A stretch of 64,000 nucleotides of DNA from Cylindrotheca closterium (GCA_933822405.4 CAKOGP040002424.1:310395-374394), one strand, 5' to 3'; shown: positions 50,501 through 60,754, counted from the first letter of the stretch. Made by a program: numbers and translations. Notes: generated from the sequence alone by a model not told the origin.

Positions 50501-51429
50501 TGAAGAATAATATATGGATTGAAAGTGAAAGAAGCGCATTCGGAGTTGAAGGGGGAGATTATGACTTCACTGCTACGGATCCTTCGGAAATGAGCAAACA
50601 ACTTCAGTCCTTGAAATCCGAACAAGAAGCTTTGGTACGTTCCCCTTTTACTTTTGCAGTCCTATTATATTTTGTACTATTCTATTCTAAACCAATCCTT
50701 TGCATGATTGTGTAGAGCAAGAAGATCAACAAGAAAGTTATGGGAATGATTGAGAAGGCTGAAGGAGAGTATACAGAGCTTTTGAGAAAGCGAAAGGTAG
50801 TCGAGAATGATAAGAAGAAGATCAAGAGTGTAATCGAAGAACTCGATGTCAAAAAGAAGTCTGAGCTTGAGAGAACATGGAAAAAGGTAAACAAGGACTT
50901 TGGTTCAATCTTCAGCACCATTCTTCCCGGAGCATCAGCAAAGCTAGAACCGCCTGAAGGGATGCAAGCGTGGGAAGGTCTAGAAGTCAAGGTTGGATTC
51001 GGTGATGTTTGGAAGGAAAGTCTTAGTGAATTGAGTGGTGGGCAGCGATCTCTTCTGGCGTTGTCCTTGATATTATCGCTGCTTCTCTTCAAGCCCGCAC
51101 CAATGTATATTCTTGATGAAGTTGATGCAGCTCTTGACTTGAGTCATACTCAGAACATCGGAAATATGCTCAAGACACACTTTTCACAGAGTCAATTCAT
51201 TGTTGTTTCCTTGAAGGAGGGAATGTTCAACAATGCCAATGTCATCTTCCGCACAAAGTTCGTAGATGGGGTATCGACAGTCGCAAGAACGATTGGTACG
51301 GGATCTTCAAAGCCAAGAACATTGACTCAATCAGCCGAGAATGAGACAGAGACTCAGCAAACAACATCCAGAAAGCGAGTAGCTCGGGCTGGGAATCGTT
51401 CTAGGGGAAAAGAGAACTCCATGGCATAG
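47540..51429 (+). CDS. SMC2: Condensin subunit SMC2
   Basis: Exons 47540-47604, 47692-48919, 48988-50634 and 50716-51429 give 1,217 residues; introns 87, 68 and 81 bp. The product is the condensin ATPase that pairs with SMC4 to compact mitotic chromosomes. The N-terminus [15 protein letters not shown] and the next segment [17 protein letters not shown] (Walker A near residue 32) with [19 protein letters not shown] are diagnostic of SMC2. Two long coiled coils flank the hinge (about 500-680, with [10 protein letters not shown]). The C-terminal head has the signature [13 protein letters not shown] near 1085 and Walker [12 protein letters not shown] near 1113. The tiny first exon, 65 bp, is not visible as an open frame and was placed from family conservation. 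A short basic tail ([17 protein letters not shown]) extends past the usual end. Confidence 0.97.
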
Positions 51430-51561
51430 CTACTGTAGTAAAAACTAGGCTTATTATGTTTGGAGTGTTGAACTTCAAATTGACCAGTAGGACTAAAACA
51501 CGTCAGGATTTGAACCTGCAATTTCCGAAGATACAAAATCACCACATCAAACTTCAACAGC

Positions 51562-52464
51562 ATGCTAGGAATCGTCTATTTCGTAGCTTTGTTGAGTATT
51601 TCTACATCATGGGCATTCATAATGCCTTCAAACAGCCGTGGAGCGCTGTCGTTCAAAAACGCAGGTCGAGAATCTAAGACTTCGAGATCGGCAGCTGTTC
51701 AGTCAGGTGACCGAGTTCTCGTTGTTGGCGGTACTGGAGGCGTAGGACAATTGACAGTTGGAAAGCTACAAGGAAGAGGCGGGTTCGAAGTGCGAACAAC
51801 AACTCGGAATAAAAGCAAGGGGGAAGAAGTAATTGCTGATAGCGGCGTCAATGTGTTTGAACTTGATCTGTTGTCCGAGGATACGACTGCGCTTGAAGCT
51901 GCAATGGAAGGAGTTGCAGGTGTCGTCATTTCGGTCGGCACTACTGCCTTCCCCACAGCTAGGTGGAAGGGAGGAAATACACCGAAAGCAATCGACGAGG
52001 AAGCTGTCAAACGAATCGCAAGTGTTGCAGCAAAAGTTGATACGATGAAAAAGATTGTCATGGTCACATCAGTCGGCGTAGATAGAACAGGCGAGATGCC
52101 ATTTCTGATTCTCAATCTATTCGGTGTCTTGGATGCAAAGAAAAGTGGAGAACGAGCAGTTGCTACTGCCGCTGCACAGGGCGGGTTTGATTACGCCGTC
52201 ATTCGTCCAGGACGATTGGTAGGTGGTCCATTTACAAATCTTGATGTTGCAAAGCTTTTGAAAGTGGAAGGCGGGGCAGAGAATGGAGTTTCGCTCGCGA
52301 GAGGAGATTCGCTATTGGGAGATTGCAAGAGAGACGCATGCGCAGAGGCGGTCATTCAATCGTTGATTAACGAGGAATGTAAAAACCTTGAGTACTCCAT
52401 CATTTCGACTGAAGAGAAAGCGCTCACAGATCCCCAATGGATAGAAGCCTTCCAAAAGCTTTGA
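51562..52464 (+). CDS. Plastid-targeted NAD(P)-binding SDR-like protein
   Basis: A 300-residue protein. The leader (MLGIVYFVALLSISTSWAFIMP) is a signal peptide with a phenylalanine right after the likely cleavage alanine, then a Ser/Arg-rich acid-poor stretch: the bipartite signal of diatom plastid proteins. The mature part begins with a Rossmann nucleotide-binding motif VLVVGGTGGVGQLTVGKL, then LDLLSEDTTALEAAMEG, IVMVTSVGVDRTG and YAVIRPGRLVGGP, typical of atypical short-chain dehydrogenases of the NmrA/HCF173/YCF39 type. Those relatives serve photosystem II assembly or chlorophyll and quinone metabolism; which applies here is unknown. It converges on the VAC14 gene. Confidence 0.9.
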   Translation: MLGIVYFVALLSISTSWAFIMPSNSRGALSFKNAGRESKTSRSAAVQSGDRVLVVGGTGGVGQLTVGKLQGRGGFEVRTTTRNKSKGEEVIADSGVNVFELDLLSEDTTALEAAMEGVAGVVISVGTTAFPTARWKGGNTPKAIDEEAVKRIASVAAKVDTMKKIVMVTSVGVDRTGEMPFLILNLFGVLDAKKSGERAVATAAAQGGFDYAVIRPGRLVGGPFTNLDVAKLLKVEGGAENGVSLARGDSLLGDCKRDACAEAVIQSLINEECKNLEYSIISTEEKALTDPQWIEAFQKL

Positions 52465-52538
52465 ATTGAGTCCATCCCAATGCAGCCACCTCTAGTGAGA
52501 AAAAAATCTATACGCTTAAGAAATTCTATGCTATCAGT

Positions 52539-55025
52539 CTATATGTCGAATCTCCCCATCTTGTTTGTAATCCCGGCATCAGTTGAGGTCCTTGATGATA
52601 TAGTTGCGATTGGATTCACACTCGAGTTTCCCGTCACTTGTTCGGGAAACTGTGCTTCAAGCGTGCGAAGTGTAGGCGAATTTTTTCCAAGAGCTTGCTC
52701 TTGTTCAGCTTGGAAGGCAAGACTCCGTTGCCGTTCCGTTGCAACTTTGTGCATCTCCCGAACTTGATCGTAGCGTTGTAGTAGTTTATCGACAGTCACT
52801 TGCTCCTCTGTTTTCGGAAAAGCTTCGTCCTTGGTGGGCAATTTGCTAAGACCAAGATTGTCTCTCAGATTACAGACGGCTGTGAGTCTGTTGTTCAGTA
52901 ATCGAAATGCATCTCCTTGTGGTAGACACAGAAGGATACCATATATGCTCTTGAGCAGTGGTGCGTGACTCTTGGATTCCACATCCAACAGTTTCAACCT
53001 TAGGTGAACAAAGATTGGACTTTCGAGCAAGTGGACAAGTTTATCAATTTGCATCAGGAAACCAACCGACACATCATCTACTTGAGAAAATCTCTTGACA
53101 AGTGCAAACGACACGTGATATGCCTCTGCCAGCAAACAAAGAGAAAAGGTAGAGACGGGATTATGGCACCAGCATCGGAACAGAGTCGAGAAGACTTGTG
53201 AGACGCCAGTTATGGAGCCATTTTTCGTTTGGAGGCGTTTGACTGGTCGAACATTGGTCTTGACAATACTCTTCGCAAGTTCGGATCTCAAATCGTGCAA
53301 CTCGGAAGCCGTGAGGAGGATCAGACTCAGCGTTTGGACCATGGTGCTCACAAATTCCAATGTTTCTGCGTTTGTCACTTGACCATCGACAGTAGTTTCG
53401 AATTGCATCAAGGCATCTGCAAGTCGTATGTAAACACTCTTTGCATTGAGCAGTACACAAAGCTTGCGGATAATTAACGACCCACGTGTCTCGAGCAACT
53501 GTCTATCCTTGAGAAATAGATTCAGAATCGCGTTCAGTACCAACTGAAATTGGGCCTCCTCTGTTTTCTCGGCACCACCAAGCTCATTCCGCTGGGCCAA
53601 AGATATTCTGGATAAAACTCGAAGGTTCAAAAGGACGACTGGATCACTGGGATCTGATAGTGTACGGAGCAAGACTGGCATGAGTTCTTCCACGTAATCA
53701 ATCATGTCTGCTTTTCGTTTCTCCATGAGCATATTGATCCATGCCAAAGCTGCCATTTTGGTTGGAACATCTTCCTTGTTCAAAAGCTCATTTGTGAGGG
53801 TTTCCAATAGGGTTTTCAGCTCAAAGTCTTCATGTGTTGCCTTTACCAGGGTAAGGAGATCTTCATTGGTCCGCTCTGCAACAACTCTGATTTCCATTTC
53901 TCCATCTGATATACAACACATGATTGCACCAAGAATATCGGATTGATACGGCAAGAGAGCATCGCCTCCAGAGTGTGGGTGATTGATCAATTCCGTCAAC
54001 CAAGTAATGGCCGTCAATCGATTCAGACGTTCCTTATTTTGACATTGAAAGACCAAGATGGAAATGATTGGACCAAACTCCATTACCGAACTCAGTGTAA
54101 TCTCGCGTAAAAAGTCTGACAGTGCCGAGTCGGCAGCTTGACGAATCTCTCGATTGGAGTCACTCAACATGTTGAACAAACCATCCAGAAACTCGGGCAG
54201 ATGATCCAGCATATTAATATCGGGGACAGAATCTAAAAGCGTGATCCAGCCAATGATCAGCTGGCGAATGTATGGATTGGTGCGTCGAATGTAATTTTGC
54301 AAAAGAGGTAGAAATTGTGCGACATGAAAGGATTCGGCCTCCGTGACAATATCCTTGATGAGCCGGTCCAAAAGATTGGCACCATTCTTCACATCGACAT
54401 CCACATCTGCAAATAGTTTCGTCAGCCCTTCGAAAATCTGATTGAAGTAACCAAGGATGGCCTGTCGAGACACTTTAGCAATATTGTAGAGACTTTCGCA
54501 GGCGTAATATCGAACTCGACTTTCGGGATCATCAAAACAATGCAACACGGGAGGAAGCAACACTGGCAAGTAATTCTTGGAGTTTTGCATCAGTCCAATA
54601 GCAGTAGCCGCCAAGCCTACCAAACCTCCTTTTCGATAGTTCGAATTCATGCTTGTACAGAAATCCTTTGACAAGACGGCGATGACGATTTGAATCATTT
54701 GATGGTTATTGGATTCTTGGAGTACCTTCACCATCGCTTCGAGTTCAAGCGCTGCATTCTTCCGTTTGTCATTGGATCGATCACCTAGAAATCGTTGAAT
54801 TGTTGGGGGTAAGGGACTTTCATTGGAGATTGTATGATGCTGCTGTGACACGGAGGTTCCTTGTGATATCGTGGAACTTGATGGGCCAATCGCTGCAGCT
54901 CCATGTGGTTGATGAAACGCTGGTCCACGGCCTGCTCGTCGATTTGCAGGAGGACGAGCCTGATGTGGATTGTCTTGGTTTTGTGACCCCGATGTGTCCC
55001 AAGAGTCTCTGCTTTGGTTATTCAT
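52539..55025 (-). CDS. VAC14: VAC14-like PIKfyve/Fab1 complex scaffold
   Basis: An intronless 828-residue protein; the start is the first ATG (MNNQSRDSWD), since the open frame upstream has no ATG. After a 70-residue Pro/Gly/Gln/Ser-rich N-terminus the protein is a HEAT-repeat solenoid. Family-typical segments are RNDKRKNAALELE-like SNDKRKNAALELE, YRKGGLVGLAATAIGL, VLHCFDDPESRVRYYACESLYNIAKVSR (quoted in part; residues about 135-165) and DSNREIRQAADSALSDFL, followed by a C-terminal region like the Fig4-binding domain (LLYRCWCHNP-like LFRCWCHNPVSTFSLCLLA). VAC14 assembles the lipid kinase Fab1 and phosphatase Fig4 on endosomes to control PI(3,5)P2. Recognition is strong over the N-terminal half and good over the C-terminal half. 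Confidence 0.92.
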   Translation of the reverse strand: MNNQSRDSWDTSGSQNQDNPHQARPPANRRAGRGPAFHQPHGAAAIGPSSSTISQGTSVSQQHHTISNESPLPPTIQRFLGDRSNDKRKNAALELEAMVKVLQESNNHQMIQIVIAVLSKDFCTSMNSNYRKGGLVGLAATAIGLMQNSKNYLPVLLPPVLHCFDDPESRVRYYACESLYNIAKVSRQAILGYFNQIFEGLTKLFADVDVDVKNGANLLDRLIKDIVTEAESFHVAQFLPLLQNYIRRTNPYIRQLIIGWITLLDSVPDINMLDHLPEFLDGLFNMLSDSNREIRQAADSALSDFLREITLSSVMEFGPIISILVFQCQNKERLNRLTAITWLTELINHPHSGGDALLPYQSDILGAIMCCISDGEMEIRVVAERTNEDLLTLVKATHEDFELKTLLETLTNELLNKEDVPTKMAALAWINMLMEKRKADMIDYVEELMPVLLRTLSDPSDPVVLLNLRVLSRISLAQRNELGGAEKTEEAQFQLVLNAILNLFLKDRQLLETRGSLIIRKLCVLLNAKSVYIRLADALMQFETTVDGQVTNAETLEFVSTMVQTLSLILLTASELHDLRSELAKSIVKTNVRPVKRLQTKNGSITGVSQVFSTLFRCWCHNPVSTFSLCLLAEAYHVSFALVKRFSQVDDVSVGFLMQIDKLVHLLESPIFVHLRLKLLDVESKSHAPLLKSIYGILLCLPQGDAFRLLNNRLTAVCNLRDNLGLSKLPTKDEAFPKTEEQVTVDKLLQRYDQVREMHKVATERQRSLAFQAEQEQALGKNSPTLRTLEAQFPEQVTGNSSVNPIATISSRTSTDAGITNKMGRFDI

Positions 55026-55370
55026 ATTCAATATTGTTCTCGACGATCTTTGTTTGAACACTGTTGGAGAAACAAATCGAACGAGCCAAAGACGTGATAA
55101 AAATTGCTTTCAAATTTTTTCGCAGTACGTTTTTCTACGCAAGTGTTTATTCCAATGCTAACAACAATACCAGCATGTGGTGGCTAACACCAAATTCGTA
55201 ATATTGGAGAACAGACCAAAACATTATTCCCTTCAATGTTACCAAGTTGAAACATGACATATATGAATCTAACATATCACCATATCACGTTGACAACAGC
55301 TTTGGGGGCATGCATCGCAACTCTGGGTTTGGATTTGGTAATATACCATAATTTTTGGATTATTCAACAC
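55026..55370. other. Intergenic region upstream of VAC14 and tRNA-Leu
   Basis: 345 bp with AT-rich stretches and no supported gene. Confidence 0.6.
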
Positions 55371-55448
55371 GACATCGTGGCCGAGTGGTCTAAGGCGTTG
55401 GATTTAGGCTCCAATCTTCGGGCGCAGGTTCGAATCCTGCCGATGTTA
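55371..55448 (+). tRNA. tRNA-Leu (UAG)
   Basis: A cloverleaf can be drawn: acceptor GACATCG/CGATGTT (first pair G-U), D arm GCC/GGC with GTGGTCTAA loop, anticodon stem TTGGA/TCCAA with loop TTTAGGC (anticodon TAG), and T arm GCAGG TTCGAAT CCTGC. The variable region of nine bases is extended but short for a class II tRNA. A T5 tract follows directly, as expected for an RNA polymerase III terminator. No intron. Confidence 0.9.
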
Positions 55449-55812
55449 TTTTTGCATCACACCAAAGTGTGATGGTAGATATTGTTTTGCGTCAATTTAA
55501 GCTTCTTTGCATTCCTCTCTGAATTCCTGTTTGTAGTGTCTGCATATTACACAATTACCGTACCAGTACTGGTACTCACCATGCAGAATGTTTGCCCTTT
55601 AGATTTCGGCGATGATCTTGAAACAGATGCTCTGTCATGCGCGCAGCGCGCATTCTCGGAAAAAGAACTTTTTCGGTATGAAGAATTTGTCATGGCATTT
55701 TTGTTGTCAAAATTCAACTTGAGGATACGTAGGTATCCGACAACAGGCAACAGAAGACAAACAGACCACTTGTGCGTGCCGACACCCACAAACGCTACAG
55801 ACTACAGTACCA
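55449..55812. other. Intergenic region of 364 bp
   Basis: Between tRNA-Leu and the DNL gene. It contains the near-perfect palindromic stretch GTACCAGTACTGGTAC at 55559-55574 and a TGCGCGCAGCGCGCA palindrome-like element near 55638. No gene is supported. Confidence 0.6.
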
Positions 55813-56539
55813 ATGACTCTTCTTCGCAGCATGCTAGCAATTGCTCTAGTTTCCTTCCTATTTGTGCAAGCAAACTCCTTTGCAACACTTCCATCTTTGA
55901 CAACAAAGATACAACGAAAGTGTCTGGGATACGGTTGTCATCAATTCCCACCGCTCAAGCAAAGTTCCGATGACCATGAAGAGATCGAATCTAAGATTCC
56001 TCAGCTTCCGGCCATCGGAACGTCTTCACTCCACCAAGGAGGCTCTTCCACGGTCCAAGCGGAACCACAAGGAAACTCTCATGAACCCTTGAATGACGTC
56101 GCTTTTGTATCGCCAAAGTTCCAACTGCAGTACACTTGCAAGGTCTGCAATACACGAAATCATCATCTTGTTTCACGCATTGGTAAGTGATCAAACAAGA
56201 ATGTTGAATATCTATCTCGCGATTGTGCAACCATGCACACAGCCTCATGAAGTGTTTCGACACTTCGTCATTTCACTCACTCGCTCACTCACTCAATGAT
56301 TTCATGCAGCTTACACAGAAGGTGTCGTCATCACGACCTGTAAGGGGTGCAAATCCAAGCACATGATCGCCGACAACCTTGGATCTGGATGCTTGGATGG
56401 TGACGCCAATATTGAAGCATACTTTAAAGCTAGAGGGATGGAAGACATTACTCGAGTCACGGAAGAAGTCTTTGAACTGGAAAAAGTCCTCAACATGGAT
56501 GCCCTGGTTGGTGACGATGGGAATCCAGTTTTGGAATAA
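55813..56539 (+). CDS. Plastid-targeted DNL-type zinc finger protein
   Basis: Exons 55813-56182 and 56310-56539 (phase 1, 127-bp intron with a TCAC repeat) give 199 residues. The leader (MTLLRSMLAIALVSFLFVQA) plus NSFATLPS is a diatom plastid presequence. The DNL domain follows: YTCKVCNTRNHHLVSRIAY, then GVVITTCKGCKSKHMIADN, with two CxxC pairs for one zinc. DNL proteins (Tim15/Zim17/Hep1) keep organellar Hsp70 soluble; plant plastid versions serve chloroplast Hsp70. The domain's name motif appears as ADNLG. The C-terminal tail is acidic and helical (VTEEVFELEKVL). Recognition is strong. Confidence 0.93.
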
Positions 56540-56729
56540 AACGATACACTTCCATCAAACAAAGGCTACTGCATATATGCACAGGCACACATTGTATGAG
56601 ATGCCTATAGATTTCGGCATCAGCACATTTTTGAAAATTATAATAGGAATCATCAAAATTCCATTGGACATTAACTTGAAAAAGTATTCATTAGGATAAT
56701 TAGAAAGTTAGAATAATGTTGAACGTTCT

Positions 56730-58212
56730 TCAACTGCTGCCTTCGTTGTCACTTTCTTCTTCTTCTTCGGAGCTGCTTTCTTCTGATACTCCATTGTCGC
56801 TGAACTCAATTTCCGGAGTTTCTTCTTCAACAACCTCAGCACTACGCGATGACTTGGCTAGCGGGACGCTGAGGTTGGCAAGACTAATAAGGACAGCTTC
56901 TTCCGTACGAATGGTCCTACTTCCTTGATATGGGCATGTATTGAGCCTATAACAGGAAACGAAATCGGGGGAGATAACATGTTAGGAAAGGTACGAGTAC
57001 AAAAGAGGTCGACAGGTAACAATAGAAACGTGTGACATACCAAATGTCAAAGAGATTTTTGCTCTGCGATCCAGGTAGCTTAATCGATTCATCCGCGTCA
57101 ACGCACTCTTCGATTCCTGCAACACCACCAAAGACAATCAACGAGTGTTCGTACTTTGGAACTTGGAAGTTCTTGTCTTCGGTAGATTTGTCACCACGTT
57201 CGCTAGTTCCAATCTTCAAGTCATATCCTCCTTCAAACGGGCACTCATCGAACACAGCATTAATGGAGCTAGCCATTCTAGTTGTGTATCCCCAGTAAGT
57301 ACCATCGTTCTCTCTTGGTGCCGAAGGCGATACGACAGTCCCATGGATGACTCCGGGCCTGCCATAGGATTTTGGATCCAACTTGACTGTGCATCGGATC
57401 CCTGGCGCTATTCGGCGGTCGATTTGAACGGGCCGACTTCTAATTCCACAATTCACAAGTGAAGCAGAAGGGTTGGTTGGTCGTTTCTCCAACACGACAC
57501 CCTCACGAAACTGGCTGTGATCTTCTACTCGAACATGATGTGGTGCATCCGTGGGTGCCAACAGGCCTGCAAATTGCAAATCGGGGTGCATTGGGAAGAA
57601 GTGTCTTCGCAGATATTGAGGACATTCACAATATTGCAACAGACGAGCCATGAACTCTTGGGGGTTGGATCGTGGCCTACGTTCGCCCTCAGGTTGCTCC
57701 TTGTGTCCTTTGTGTTCTTTGTGTTCGTTATTATCCTCCTGATTCTCGTCATCTTTCCTTTCTCGTTTCTTTTGCATATCACGCTGTCGCCGCCATCCAG
57801 AATTCTCATTCATTTTTCTTCCAAGTTTGTCGTCGAAAACAATGATTTCATCGACATGGTAAATAGTGGCTGCACGAGCGATTTGTCCCACCATGAGGGT
57901 TCGGAGTTCCTTTGTCTGACAGTTTGTCAAGACCGACCCTGGAAGTGCAATGCTCAGAGTCGAGAAGCGAGGTTTCTTTCGGCATGGTACGTTTTCCATC
58001 ACACGTCCAAATCGATGAGCTGTTGGAGCATAAGACTTTGGGCGCTTCTGGAATGTTCGACTCTTGTCAGAATGATGTTCTTTGTTGCTGCTACCATTGT
58101 CATTTTGCTCTTCTTTTCGAGGTCGAACTCCACCAGCTTCCTCAATTTTTTGTCGTTTCTTTAGACGACCTTCTTCTTTGCGCTTCTGACGAGAATCGTT
58201 AACTTGAGACAT
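56730..58212 (-). CDS. SPOUT-type RNA methyltransferase (C9orf114/SPOUT1-like)
   Basis: Exons 58212-57041 and 56946-56730 (94-bp intron, phase 2) give 462 residues. A Lys/Arg/Glu-rich N-terminus with nuclear-signal character is followed by RFSTLSIALPGSVLTNCQ and RTLMVGQIARAATIYHVDEIIVFDD, the start of the SPOUT fold, with an inserted charged region (residues about 135-190). Then CPQYLRRHFFPMHPDLQFAG, LIVFGGVAGIEECV and NTCPYQGSRTIRTEEAVLISL, the trefoil-knot end that binds S-adenosylmethionine. The family has a nuclear RNA-methylation role in animals. The final exon carries an acidic tail (SSSEEEESDNEGSS). The exon junction rebuilds the conserved tryptophan-leucine-asparagine stretch, which supports it. 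Confidence 0.93.
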
Positions 58213-58555
58213 CTTGATCTAGTTTGATCTTGTTGTATCTCAACAAGGTTGGAATGAACTTGCGTTGCCAAAAACCGAATGAATCGACGACTTTCGTGTG
58301 AGATTTGGTGGCCATCATAGTTTTCGCGCGAAAGGAAGTCGGACGAATCAATCAATCGACCAGTCTGCGACGAAACCAACCGTTGAAGTTCAACAACAAC
58401 CAACAACAGCTTCAGAAGAGGTGAAAAGCAAGTGGTGCAAGAAGATTATTTCATTGGTCGAGAATGCTTCTATTTTATAGAGCAAAAACGCACCGAAGCT
58501 AGACTCGTATCGTCGAATTTTCTGTACATCTGAATTTTCGGTACTTACAACCCAA
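58213..58555. other. Divergent promoter region of 343 bp
   Basis: Between SPOUT methyltransferase and IQ-repeat genes. It holds a CAATCAATCGA repeat near 58350 and CAACAACAACCAACAAC near 58390. No gene. Confidence 0.6.
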
Positions 58556-60676
58556 ATGGCGAAGAAAAAGAAAAAGAACGTCAAGAGGAATACCAAGAAG
58601 AAGGCAAAGAAGACCAATAAAGAAAATGATGAAGAGAAAGGAAAGAGGAAGGATTCGCTTATTACGATCCAGAAACATTGGCGTGGTACACAAGCCCGAG
58701 AGCAATACAGAACATGTCATGCTTCTTGTGTTGTCGTACAGAGCATCACCCGTCAGTGGCTGATTCGACGTAAAATCAACACTAGGATTCAGTCAGCTAT
58801 AGACATCCAGAAAACATGGCGTGGTTATAGCAGTACCACGAAGATCAAGTCGTTGCCCGAGAAGACGCCCATCGAACAAACAAGAGCCGCAACGAAGATA
58901 CAATCGATTTATCGCATGCTGATAGCCGAAGAGGCCTACCATTCAAGGCAGCAAATGTCATTTTTGAACAGACTCCGTGCAGCAACAATTCTGCAGAGTT
59001 TCGCACGTCGACAAATCGCTCACAAGTCCTTCTACACGCTTCGCGACTGCATTACTACCGTTCAATCTTACGCAAGGGGTCGTCAACTCAGAAAAATGTT
59101 AGAAAAAAGGGCCAAGGCTGTCATTATGATTCAGAAGCACACCCGTGGTTCGATTGTACGCGGCTACATGCGAAGGCTACATTCGAGTGCAATAGTCATT
59201 CAAATGTTGATAAGAATGGCTCTTGTACCAAGGAGACAGTTTCAGTTTCTGCAGTTGCCTCAAGAACGGCGAAAAGTGTTAAACCGCGCTGCGAAATTGA
59301 TACAAATAGCCTTCTTGAGATGGAAACTGCAACTTGTAGTAGAATCTATGCAATGTTCAGCAATAATTTTGAATAGAGGCATCCGTGGGCAGCTTGACCG
59401 ATCAGCGGCAAAGTTTGCTCTATCTCATATGAATGCTTCTCTCAAAAACTCAGCTTCGACCCCATCATTTGCCAGGCTTGTAGCTGGAAACGACCCAAAT
59501 TTCGCATCAAAAGTCGCTGCATGGGAACTATCTGTTTTGCAGGCGAAATTATTTTCAAGCATTGTGCTGCAAAGGGCTGCTAGGCGATTTCTTTCGAGGA
59601 GACAAGAGTCTCGCCAGTCTGATGTTCAGGTCAGCTCTCAAGTATTGCGTGGCCCCACAACGGAACCCTTTTCATCGGTTATTCAGTGGGCCTTTGGGAG
59701 GACGAAGCGCGAAGCCACCGTCACCATGCGTTTGGAGGCAGCCATTCGGCTCCAAAGTAAATATCGGGGATGGAAAAGGAGACAAGCATACAACTCGATG
59801 TTGGAAGATAGGTCTAAGAAGACGGACCAAGCTGCAGCCATTCGACTGCAAAGTGTATTCAGGGCGCGGAGAAGCCGAAATGTGTACCATTTGCTTCTGG
59901 ACGATCAATGTCAAAGAAAGAATCGAGCTACAGCCAGTCGAATTCAAAATGTCTCGCTGTTGGAAGATAGGTCAAAGAAGACGGACAAAGCCGCAGTCAT
60001 TCGACTGCAAAGTGTTTTCAGGTTGTGGAGAAGTCGACAAGCATGCCGTTTGCTTTTGGACAGTCAGCTTCGAAGGAAAAAGCAAGCTGCAGCCACCACT
60101 CGAATTCAAACTGTATTCAGAGTGTGGAGAAGTCGCAAGGTTTATGACTTGCTTTTGGAGGACCAACGCCAAAAAACGAGTCGAACCGCAGCCACTAGAA
60201 TTCAAACTGCGTTCAGAGGATTGATGGGACGAAACAAATACGACTTGCTTTGGGAGGAGCAACACCAAGAAAAGCATCGAATTGCAGTCACTCGAATTCA
60301 GACTGCGTTCAGAGGACTGATGGAAAGAAAGGCACATCGCTTCATTTCACTGGATCGATCCAAACAGACAGATCAGGCTTCTATTGACTTGCAAAGAGTT
60401 TTTAGAGGCACGGATGGTCGAATTTTGGCTGGTGCGTACACTTCACAAATGACAGATTTGTCAAGCCATGCGACTGCTAGTGTTCTGCATGCTGCTGAAC
60501 TTTCTAGCACAGCTACTGTCTCTCATCTGTTGGACGATCAGTCAAGCACTTCTATGGTATCCCCAAGTTTGAGACAGCTCATAGACCGTGCAAAGGCGGC
60601 CCAGGCGGAAGCTTGTTTTCTTGCAGCCAATATCTTACCAGGTTATGCCACCACAGTTCTACAAAAATATCCATAG
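58556..60676 (+). CDS. IQ-motif repeat protein, probable calmodulin-binding scaffold
   Basis: An intronless 706-residue protein. A Lys-rich N-terminus (MAKKKKKNVKRNTKKKAKK) leads into about nineteen IQ-like motifs (I/L-Q-x3-R-x4-R pattern), for example ITIQKHWRGTQAREQ, IMIQKHTRGSIVRG and TRIQTAFRGLMGRNKY. IQ motifs are helices that bind calmodulin or its relatives. The last seven or so units are near-identical 32-34-residue repeats with LLLEDQRQK-type spacers. No motor, kinase or calponin domain is present, so this is not a myosin or a complete ASPM; it could serve centrosome, flagellar or cytoskeletal scaffolding. The final 100 residues are Ser/Thr/Ala-rich without IQ motifs. Confidence 0.88.
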   Translation: MAKKKKKNVKRNTKKKAKKTNKENDEEKGKRKDSLITIQKHWRGTQAREQYRTCHASCVVVQSITRQWLIRRKINTRIQSAIDIQKTWRGYSSTTKIKSLPEKTPIEQTRAATKIQSIYRMLIAEEAYHSRQQMSFLNRLRAATILQSFARRQIAHKSFYTLRDCITTVQSYARGRQLRKMLEKRAKAVIMIQKHTRGSIVRGYMRRLHSSAIVIQMLIRMALVPRRQFQFLQLPQERRKVLNRAAKLIQIAFLRWKLQLVVESMQCSAIILNRGIRGQLDRSAAKFALSHMNASLKNSASTPSFARLVAGNDPNFASKVAAWELSVLQAKLFSSIVLQRAARRFLSRRQESRQSDVQVSSQVLRGPTTEPFSSVIQWAFGRTKREATVTMRLEAAIRLQSKYRGWKRRQAYNSMLEDRSKKTDQAAAIRLQSVFRARRSRNVYHLLLDDQCQRKNRATASRIQNVSLLEDRSKKTDKAAVIRLQSVFRLWRSRQACRLLLDSQLRRKKQAAATTRIQTVFRVWRSRKVYDLLLEDQRQKTSRTAATRIQTAFRGLMGRNKYDLLWEEQHQEKHRIAVTRIQTAFRGLMERKAHRFISLDRSKQTDQASIDLQRVFRGTDGRILAGAYTSQMTDLSSHATASVLHAAELSSTATVSHLLDDQSSTSMVSPSLRQLIDRAKAAQAEACFLAANILPGYATTVLQKYP
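59740..60345 (+). repeat. In-gene tandem repeat array of IQ units, about 100-bp period
   Basis: Units share the DNA words CTGCAAAGTGT and CGAATTCAAACTG plus the spacer TTGGAAGATAGGTC, which occurs at 59801 and again at 59960 (offset 159 bp). One unit near 59938 stops at RIQNV and jumps straight into the LLEDRSKK spacer, indicating loss of part of a unit by recombination. Confidence 0.8.
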
Positions 60677-60754
60677 CAACTCGAAACTAGAAGATAGAGT
60701 ATTTACATCTGCCTGGTCGACATGAAAAAAAAACGGAGATATTTCGATTTCAAA

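Noticed and set aside
59562..60224. 220-codon frame inside the IQ gene
   Set aside because: A +1 shadow of the repeat array; its periodicity comes from the IQ units.
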